NCBI GenBank assembly: GCA_011391855.1
Contig: JAABPT010000086.1
Location: 1 to 6,476, forward strand
Source of the DNA: Burkholderiales bacterium
GTDB taxonomy: Bacteria; Pseudomonadota; Gammaproteobacteria; Burkholderiales; Burkholderiaceae_C
Length of the DNA: 6,476 nt
Reading direction: 5' to 3'
Part shown: positions 1 through 4,233 of the stretch, piece after piece
Layout of the letters: each line of letters begins with the position of its first letter
Position numbering within the stretch: the stretch's first letter is position 1
The notes under the pieces: generated by a model
What the model was told of the DNA's origin: nothing
The model's input: only the letters and a program-made list of their open reading frames with translations
The model's database searches: none
Translations under genes and position numbers: made by a program

Positions 1-401
1 GCACTTCGCAGCAGGCGGCCGACGCGCTGGGCGTGGCCGTGGGCCAGATCGCCAAGAGCGTGATCTTTCGGCGCCAGAGCGACGGCGCCGCGGTGCTGGT
101 GGTGACCTCGGGCGACCGCCGTGTGGACGAAAGGCGCGTGGCGGCGCTCACCGGCCCGCTCGGCCGCGCCGATGCCGGATTCGTGAAGGAGCAAACCGGT
201 TTTTCCATTGGCGGCGTGGCCCCGCTGGCGCATGCCAAGCCACCTGTGACGCTGATCGACCGCGAACTCTTCCGCTTCGACGAGATCTGGGCTGCCGCGG
301 GCCATCCCAACGGCGTGTTCAAGCTCACACCCACCGAACTGGTGGCGCTGACGGCGGCCCCGCTGGCCGACGTGGTGGTCGATTTGCAGGCCGCCGCATG
401 A
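1..401 (+). CDS. YbaK/EbsC-family aminoacyl-tRNA deacylase, 5' end missing
   Basis: This is the C-terminal 132 residues of a YbaK/EbsC-fold protein; the reading frame (codons from base 3) is open to the window edge, so the true start lies upstream. Known members hydrolyse mischarged aminoacyl-tRNA (for example Cys-tRNA-Pro) in trans, in the cytoplasm. Visible family features are the stretch AADALGVAVGQIAKS with the conserved lysine just before the serine, the glycine-rich motif TGFSIGGVAPLAH, and the closing segment FKLTPTELVALTAAPLADV. The family is usually about 155-165 residues, so roughly 25-30 residues are missing. The stop TGA (399-401) overlaps the ATG of the next gene, which implies translational coupling. 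The family call is firm; the exact substrate (Cys, Pro or Ala mischarging) cannot be read from this fragment. Confidence 0.9.
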   Translation, partial: TSQQAADALGVAVGQIAKSVIFRRQSDGAAVLVVTSGDRRVDERRVAALTGPLGRADAGFVKEQTGFSIGGVAPLAHAKPPVTLIDRELFRFDEIWAAAGHPNGVFKLTPTELVALTAAPLADVVVDLQAAA

Positions 402-619
402 CGCAGCCCGTGCCTTCGCCCTGCATCGACGTCTGCCGCATGGACGCGGCCACCGGCTGGTGCGTGGGCTGCCTGCGCACGCTGGACGAAATCGCGCTGT
501 GGTCGGCGCTCTGCGACGACGACAAGCGCCAGGTCTGGCGGGACCTGGAGCAGCGCCGCGCTGCGCTGCCACAGAGTGGCGCGGCCGCGTCGACCCCCGG
601 CCGCAGCGGACCCGTCTGA
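398..619 (+). CDS. DUF1289 family small cysteine-rich protein
   Basis: A 73-residue cytoplasmic protein. The start ATG overlaps the preceding stop (ATGA). Four cysteines lie in the typical DUF1289 pattern: C9-x3-C13, then C22-x2-C25, followed by the conserved LRTLDEIALW segment. The spacing looks like a metal site (zinc or iron-sulfur), but which metal is not shown by the sequence, and the family has no established function. The C-terminal tail after about residue 55 is low in complexity and rich in Ala, Gly and Pro, and is probably disordered. It lies between the deacylase gene and the isomerase-like gene in a tight same-strand cluster, so co-transcription is likely. The family call is strong and the function unknown. 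Confidence 0.88.
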   Translation: MTQPVPSPCIDVCRMDAATGWCVGCLRTLDEIALWSALCDDDKRQVWRDLEQRRAALPQSGAAASTPGRSGPV

Positions 620-643
620 ATCGCCCAGAGCCCAGAGGCACGC

Positions 644-1270
644 ATGCAGCGCATCGTCTTCCACTTCGACGTCGTCTCACCCTACGCTTACCTGGCCTTC
701 GAGCGCCTGCCGCAGGTGCTGCAGGGCTGCAGCTACGAGGTCGACTACCGGCCGGTGCTGTTCGCCGGCCTGCTGCAGCACTGGGGGCAGAAGGGTCCGG
801 CCGAGATCGAACCCAAGCGCGCCTGGACTTTTCGCCACGTGCACTGGTTGGCGCAGCAGCACGGCATCACCCTGGATACGCCGGCCGTGCACCCCTTCAA
901 CCCCCTGGCACTGCTGCGCCTGGCGCTGGCTTGCGGGCCCAACCGGCGCATCGTCGAGGCCGTCTTCCGCCACGCCTGGGTGGGTGGGCACGATCCCAAC
1001 GATGCGCAGCGCCTGGCCGAGTTGGCGAACCGACTGACGCCACGGCACGACCCGGCGGGCGAAGAGGTCAAGGCCGGGTTGCGCCGCCTCACCGACGAGG
1101 CCGTGCAGGGTGGCATCTTCGGCGTGCCGACCTTCGTGCTGGGTGACCGCCATTTCTGGGGCCTGGACGCGCTGCCGATGCTGCGCGACGCGCTGCTCGG
1201 CGGCGCCTGGTTTGCCGGAGCGGGCTGGGATGCCGCCGCAGTCGCGCCGCCCGGCGTGGTGAGGCGCTGA
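644..1270 (+). CDS. 2-hydroxychromene-2-carboxylate isomerase family protein (DsbA/GST-kappa fold)
   Basis: A 208-residue cytoplasmic protein of the DsbA-like, GST-kappa-related family. It starts at ATG 644 behind an AGAGG ribosome binding site (634-638). The N-terminal strand FHFDVVSPYAYLAFERL carries Ser12 where thioredoxin-fold relatives have the active-site cysteine; in the characterised isomerase NahD this serine contacts glutathione. The later motif GIFGVPTFVLGDRHFWG (about 158-173) contains the cis-proline (P162) of the thioredoxin fold. The length fits the family. NahD acts in naphthalene degradation, but no other catabolic genes are present, so a general glutathione-dependent isomerase or transferase role is as likely. 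It lies 24 bases after the DUF1289 stop and probably ends that cluster. Family call strong; reaction uncertain. Confidence 0.88.
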   Translation: MQRIVFHFDVVSPYAYLAFERLPQVLQGCSYEVDYRPVLFAGLLQHWGQKGPAEIEPKRAWTFRHVHWLAQQHGITLDTPAVHPFNPLALLRLALACGPNRRIVEAVFRHAWVGGHDPNDAQRLAELANRLTPRHDPAGEEVKAGLRRLTDEAVQGGIFGVPTFVLGDRHFWGLDALPMLRDALLGGAWFAGAGWDAAAVAPPGVVRR

Positions 1271-1321
1271 ACCGCCCCAGCCGCGACGCGAGCGGTGTGC
1301 TGGCCCGTGGACTCGGGGCTT

Positions 1322-1369
1322 ACCCGCGGCACCACGTTGATTTCGCATACCGAAATGCAGCACGCGGGT
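1322..1369. repeat. Nested inverted repeat (possible operator or hairpin)
   Basis: The inner dyad is ATTTCG-CATAC-CGAAAT (1340-1356), perfect over 6 bases per arm. An outer dyad is ACCCGCG (1322-1328) with CGCGGGT (1363-1369), perfect over 7 bases per arm. Their centres differ by about 2.5 bases, so they are nearly concentric. No T-run follows, so it is not a classic terminator. It could be a binding site for a dimeric regulator or a structured 5' leader; the sequence alone does not decide. Confidence 0.4.
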
Positions 1370-1483
1370 TAACGATGAAGTTGTCAGCTCATGTTGTCTC
1401 CGCGTAAGTGAACGGTCAGAGGTTTTGCTGATAGTCCGCCGCAGCGTTGCCCATTACCGTGCAGCGTGTTCGAGTTTTCCACT

Positions 1484-1490
1484 GGAGGGG
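1484..1490 (+). promoter_or_regulatory. Ribosome binding site fixing the start of the small subunit
   Basis: GGAGGGG lies 6 bases before ATG 1497. It fixes that start over an upstream in-frame start at 1425, which would add 24 residues unlike the family and place this Shine-Dalgarno sequence inside the coding region. Confidence 0.8.
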
Positions 1491-1496
1491 ACATCC

Positions 1497-1751
1497 ATGC
1501 AACATGACAGTAGCGGCTACTGGAAAGCCACGCTGGGCCTATTGACCAAGATATTGATCGTCTGGTTCCTGGTCTCTTTCGGCGCCGGCATCCTGTTCGC
1601 CGATTTGCTCAACGGCATCAAGCTCGGCGGCTACCCGCTTGGGTTCTGGTTCGCGCACCAGGGCTCGATGTACATCTTCATCGTGCTTATCTTCTACTAC
1701 GGCAAGAAGATGGGCGATATCGATCGCGAATTCGACGTGCACGAGGACTGA
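1497..1751 (+). CDS. Symporter small subunit, DUF4212 family
   Basis: An 84-residue inner-membrane protein, the usual partner encoded directly before symporters of the type that follows. It has two hydrophobic helices, at about 14-36 and 47-68. The family-typical segment YPLGFWFAHQGSMYIFIVLI runs into the second helix, followed by YYGKKM and an acidic C-terminal tail (DIDREFDVHED). The chosen ATG has an excellent ribosome binding site. Only six bases separate its stop from the symporter start, and the symporter's likely ribosome binding site lies inside this gene, so the two should be translated in a coupled way and probably form one complex. The family has been annotated as a putative solute:sodium symporter small subunit; its biochemical role is not established. 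Confidence 0.92.
   Translation: MQHDSSGYWKATLGLLTKILIVWFLVSFGAGILFADLLNGIKLGGYPLGFWFAHQGSMYIFIVLIFYYGKKMGDIDREFDVHED
1743..1747 (+). promoter_or_regulatory. Probable ribosome binding site of the symporter, inside the small-subunit gene
   Basis: GAGGA lies 10 bases before ATG 1758, within the last codons of the small subunit. No better Shine-Dalgarno sequence occurs in the six-base gap. Spacing is longer than ideal, so re-initiation by ribosomes finishing the small subunit is likely important. Confidence 0.5.
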
Positions 1752-1757
1752 TCGACC

Positions 1758-3563
1758 ATGGAACTCCAAACCACCATCTACCTCGTCGTCGGCCTGAGCT
1801 TCGCGCTCTACATCGGCATCGCCATCTGGGCGCGTGCCGGCTCCACGAGCGAGTTCTACGCGGCCGGCGGCAACGTCCACCCGGTCATGAACGGCATGGC
1901 CACCGCGGCCGACTGGATGAGCGCCGCGTCGTTCATTTCCATGGCCGGCCTGATCGCCAATATGGGCTACGGCGGCGGCCTGTTCCTCATGGGCTGGACC
2001 GGCGGCTACGTGCTGCTGGCCATGCTGCTGGCGCCGTACCTGCGCAAGTTCGGCAAGTTCACGGTGCCGCAGTTCATCGGCGACCGCTTCTATTCGAAGT
2101 CGGCTTCCACGGTGGCCGTGATCTGCCTGCTCACCGCTTCCATCACCTACATCATCGGCCAGATGACGGGTGTGGGCGTGGCCTTCTCGCGCTTCCTGGG
2201 CGTGAGCAGCGAGGTCGGCATCTACGTCGGCATGGGCATCGTGTTCCTGTACGCGGTGTTCGGCGGCATGAAGGGCATCACCTACACCCAGGTGGCGCAG
2301 TACATCGTGCTGATCCTGGCCTACACGATTCCGGCGATCTTCATTTCGCTGCAGCTCACCGGCATGCCGCTGCCGCAACTGGGCCTGGGCTCCAACATGG
2401 CCGGCACCGACGTGTCGTTGCTGGCGCGCCTGGACCAGGTGGTCACCGATCTCGGCTTCGGCCAGTACACCACCACCACGGCGGGCAGCACGCTGAACAT
2501 GTTCGTGTACACGATGAGCCTGATGATCGGCACCGCCGGTCTGCCGCACGTGATCATGCGATTCTTCACCGTGCCTTCGGTCGCCGCAGCGCGTTCGTCG
2601 GCCGGCTGGGCGCTGGTGTTCATCGCCATCCTCTACACCACGGCCCCCGCAGTGGCGGCAATGGCCAAGCTCAACCTGCACGGCACGGTGAATACGGCCG
2701 TGGCCAAGGGCGGTGACCTGTACGCCACCGAGTCCAGCATCGTCAACGAGCAGCGTCCCGACTGGATGAAGCGCTGGGAAAAGACCGGCCTGCTGAAGTT
2801 CGAGGACAAGAACGGCGACGGCCGCATCCAGTATTACAACGACGCCACGAAGAACGAGGCTGCCAAGGCCAAGGCCGCGGCCGCGGGCTGGAAGGGCAAC
2901 GAGCTGACGGTCAACGCCGACATCATCGTGCTGGCCAACCCCGAGATCGCGTTGTTGCCCAACTGGGTGATCGCGCTGGTGGCGGCAGGCGGCCTGGCCG
3001 CGGCGCTGTCCACGGCGGCGGGCCTGTTGATGGCCATCTCGTCGGCCGTGTCGCATGACCTGGTCAAGGGTGTCTTCGCGCCGAATATCAGCGAGAAGGG
3101 CGAGCTGATGGCGGGCAAGATTTCGATGGCGGTCGCGATCGTGATCTCGGGCTGGCTGGGCTTGAATCCTCCCGGCTTCGCGGCCGGTACGGTGGCGCTG
3201 GCCTTCGGCATTGCCGCCAGCTCGCTGTTCCCGGCCATCATGATGGGCATCTTCAGCAAGAAGATGAACAAGGAAGGCGCCATCGCCGGCATGCTGGCGG
3301 GCCTGGCCGTGACCTTGTTCTACGTCTTCGCGCACAAGGGCATCTTCTTCATCAAGGGCACCGACTTCCTGCCGATGATCGGCGGCGCCAACAGCTTCTT
3401 CGGCATCACGCCCGAGGCCTTCGGTGCCATCGGTGCGCTGGTCAACTTCGCGGTTGCTTTCGCGGTGGACAAGGTGACCAAGGAGCCGCCGGAGCATATC
3501 CAGCACATGGTCGAGGCCGTGCGCATTCCGCGCGGTTCCAAGGCCGTGGACGGCGCGCACTGA
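1758..3563 (+). CDS. Sodium:solute symporter large subunit (SLC5/SSS family, DUF4212-paired subfamily)
   Basis: A 601-residue inner-membrane transporter of the sodium:solute symporter family, in the subfamily that pairs with DUF4212. Related ActP-type members carry acetate and other short carboxylates; the substrate here is inferred, not shown. It has about 13 hydrophobic helices. Early landmarks are EFYAAGG and ADWMSAASFISMAG (about 32-64). The helix equivalent to TM8 of the LeuT fold, GLAAALSTAAGLLMAISSAVSHDL (412-435), keeps A415, S418 and T419 at the positions that bind Na+ at the Na2 site in vSGLT and PutP, so it is probably truly sodium-coupled. Between the TM7- and TM8-equivalents lies a long hydrophilic segment (about 303-400) containing an EF-hand-like loop at 350-361. 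The C-terminus is short and hydrophilic. Family call very strong. Confidence 0.95.
   Translation: MELQTTIYLVVGLSFALYIGIAIWARAGSTSEFYAAGGNVHPVMNGMATAADWMSAASFISMAGLIANMGYGGGLFLMGWTGGYVLLAMLLAPYLRKFGKFTVPQFIGDRFYSKSASTVAVICLLTASITYIIGQMTGVGVAFSRFLGVSSEVGIYVGMGIVFLYAVFGGMKGITYTQVAQYIVLILAYTIPAIFISLQLTGMPLPQLGLGSNMAGTDVSLLARLDQVVTDLGFGQYTTTTAGSTLNMFVYTMSLMIGTAGLPHVIMRFFTVPSVAAARSSAGWALVFIAILYTTAPAVAAMAKLNLHGTVNTAVAKGGDLYATESSIVNEQRPDWMKRWEKTGLLKFEDKNGDGRIQYYNDATKNEAAKAKAAAAGWKGNELTVNADIIVLANPEIALLPNWVIALVAAGGLAAALSTAAGLLMAISSAVSHDLVKGVFAPNISEKGELMAGKISMAVAIVISGWLGLNPPGFAAGTVALAFGIAASSLFPAIMMGIFSKKMNKEGAIAGMLAGLAVTLFYVFAHKGIFFIKGTDFLPMIGGANSFFGITPEAFGAIGALVNFAVAFAVDKVTKEPPEHIQHMVEAVRIPRGSKAVDGAH
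2805..2840 (+). other. EF-hand-like loop in the symporter's external segment
   Basis: Residues 350-361 of the symporter read DKNGDGRIQYYN. Calcium-ligand positions 1, 3 and 5 are D, N and D, position 6 is the usual glycine, position 8 is the usual isoleucine, and position 12 is Asn (then Asp) where canonical loops have Glu. In the LeuT-type fold the segment between TM7 and TM8 faces the outside, so this loop would be periplasmic. Calcium binding is inferred from pattern only. Confidence 0.5.
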
Positions 3564-3577
3564 CACGCCACGCGGCA

Positions 3578-3608
3578 CACCCCGGCCGCGCCGGGGTGCG
3601 CCGGGGTT
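3578..3608 (+). repeat. GC-rich hairpin with a duplicated right arm
   Basis: CACCCCGG (3578-3585) pairs perfectly with CCGGGGTG (3591-3598) around a 5-base loop. A second copy, CCGGGGT (3601-3607), lies two bases downstream and can pair with the same left arm over 7 bases, so two mutually exclusive hairpins are possible. It starts 15 bases after the symporter stop. No T-run follows, so alone it is unlikely to terminate; it may protect the 3' end of the transporter mRNA. Confidence 0.5.
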
Positions 3609-3619
3609 GTGGCCACAAT
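3607..3619 (+). promoter_or_regulatory. Perfect 12-base palindrome overlapping a possible -10 box
   Basis: TTGTGGCCACAA (3607-3618) is a perfect palindrome. CACAAT (3614-3619) matches 4 of 6 bases of the -10 consensus TATAAT, but no good -35 lies 16-18 bases upstream. If this is a promoter, transcription would begin inside or just before the following terminator hairpin, and a protein bound to the palindrome would block it. Both roles are tentative. Confidence 0.3.
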
Positions 3620-3620
3620 C

Positions 3621-3654
3621 GGGCCTTGCCGGTGCTGCCGGCAGGGCCCTTTTT
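3621..3654 (+). terminator. Strong intrinsic terminator after the symporter gene
   Basis: A 12-base-pair stem, with GGGCCTTGCCGG (3621-3632) pairing with CCGGCAGGGCCC (3638-3649) including one G-U pair, closes a 5-base loop and is followed directly by TTTTT (3650-3654). This is a textbook rho-independent terminator for the transporter unit. It ends only 15 bases before the next start codon, so it also lies in the leader of the downstream genes. Confidence 0.88.
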
Positions 3655-3659
3655 CATCC

Positions 3660-3663
3660 GGAG
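3660..3663 (+). promoter_or_regulatory. Ribosome binding site fixing the start of the 118-residue protein
   Basis: GGAG lies 6 bases before ATG 3670. It supports this start over an in-frame GTG at 3607, from which translation would run through the terminator stem. Confidence 0.65.
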
Positions 3664-3669
3664 CCGTGC

Positions 3670-4026
3670 ATGGTTTTCGACTTCAGCATCGCACTGACCT
3701 GGATCCTGTTCCTGGCCCTGTTTCCGCTGGCCTTCTTCTGGCTGCGGCGGGCCTGGCGCATCCTGTTCAAGCGCGACTTCTCCGAGGTGGCGTTGCGCCG
3801 CGGTGAACCGCCTCCCGACGCCGAACGCTGGGCGCCGCACACCGGCATCGCCAACCTGGTGGCCGGCGCGGTGGCGGTGGGCATCATCGGGCTGGTGGTC
3901 GTGGCCGCAGTGCCCTACGCCACCTGGAGCGCCGCTGCGGGTACCACCATCTGGTGCAAATTCTTCGCCGACTTCATCATCAGCCGCCATGCCCACAAGA
4001 CGCTGAGCAAGGGAGCGGCCCGATGA
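3670..4026 (+). CDS. Unrecognised two-helix membrane protein (118 residues)
   Basis: I do not recognise a named family. The protein has two clear hydrophobic helices, at about 5-24 and 61-83, joined by a basic, charged linker with the segment WLRRAWRILFKRDFSEVALRR (24-44). A single cysteine (C96) and a basic tail (SRHAHKTLSKGAAR) follow the second helix. By the positive-inside rule the arginine-rich linker should be cytoplasmic, so both ends would face the periplasm, although the basic tail conflicts somewhat with this. The gene starts just after a strong terminator, and its stop overlaps the start of the next gene (ATGA at 4023-4026). That coupling suggests a role with the 65-residue protein and the sensor kinase. 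Coding status is supported by the codon pattern, ribosome binding site and coupling; function unknown. Confidence 0.8.
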   Translation: MVFDFSIALTWILFLALFPLAFFWLRRAWRILFKRDFSEVALRRGEPPPDAERWAPHTGIANLVAGAVAVGIIGLVVVAAVPYATWSAAAGTTIWCKFFADFIISRHAHKTLSKGAAR

Positions 4027-4220
4027 AACAACGCCTGGGCCAGCAACGCCTGCTGGCGCTCTTCGCCGCCGGGCTGCTGGGCTTCAATTTTCCGTTGCTG
4101 GCGCTGTGGGACGTGGACACCACGCTGCTGGGCCTGCCGCTGTTCCCGGCCGCGTTGTTTCTCGTCTGGGCGCTGCTGATTGCCGTGCTGGGCGTCATCA
4201 GCGAAAGCATTTCCGATTGA
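4023..4220 (+). CDS. Small two-helix membrane protein, possible partner of the SLC5-domain kinase
   Basis: A 65-residue inner-membrane protein with two hydrophobic helices (about 9-28 and 36-58), separated by the short segment LWDVDTTLLGLPLFP. The pattern, a first helix ending in FPLL-LW and then GLPLF leading into a second helix with a Trp, resembles the DUF3311/YhdT type of small proteins encoded directly before sodium:solute symporters; this is by eye, not by search. A small ORF (cbrX) is also reported before cbrA in Pseudomonas, which is a similar arrangement. Its start overlaps the stop of the previous gene, and the kinase begins 13 bases after its own stop, so all three are likely co-translated. 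Role in assembling or stabilising the kinase's transporter domain is inference. Confidence 0.82.
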   Translation: MKQRLGQQRLLALFAAGLLGFNFPLLALWDVDTTLLGLPLFPAALFLVWALLIAVLGVISESISD

Positions 4221-4233
4221 CGGTGGCGCGGCG

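Larger units (their letters stand above)
1271..1496 (+). promoter_or_regulatory. Non-coding region before the transporter unit, probable control region
   Basis: This 226-base gap holds no convincing gene. The second half (about 1371-1496) is less GC-rich than its surroundings, as expected for a promoter region. The best sigma-70-like -10 is GATAGT (1430-1435), with a poor -35 GTGAAC (1408-1413) at 16-base spacing; this is a weak match and only a candidate. The first half contains a nested inverted repeat (listed separately). No intrinsic terminator with a T-run follows the upstream gene. The regulator that acts here cannot be named from the sequence. Confidence 0.4.

Noticed and set aside
460..1146. 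Open frame of 228 codons on the + strand overlapping the DUF1289 and isomerase genes
   Set aside because: It is out of frame with two recognised families and consists largely of Arg, Ala, Gly and Pro; a shadow.
1300..1320. Sigma-54-like sequence (TGGCCC near 1300)
   Set aside because: The GG and GC elements are not at the required spacing; the downstream element reads CG where GC is expected.
1441..1468. Direct repeat GCAGCGT, two copies exactly 20 bases apart
   Set aside because: The phasing is suggestive of activator sites, but seven GC-rich bases in this composition can easily recur by chance, and the copies lie close to the start codon.
1425..1496. Upstream extension of the small-subunit gene to a start at 1425
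   Set aside because: The extra 24 residues do not resemble the family, and the strong ribosome binding site GGAGGGG points to ATG 1497.
1539..3578. Open frame of 679 codons on the minus strand, antisense to the symporter pair
   Set aside because: It lies opposite two well-supported membrane protein genes. Its translation is rich in His, Arg, Gly and Gln without domain or membrane patterns, which is the usual shadow of strongly GC-biased third positions.
3607..3669. Upstream extension of the 118-residue gene to GTG 3607
   Set aside because: It would translate through the intrinsic terminator stem, and a ribosome binding site precedes ATG 3670.
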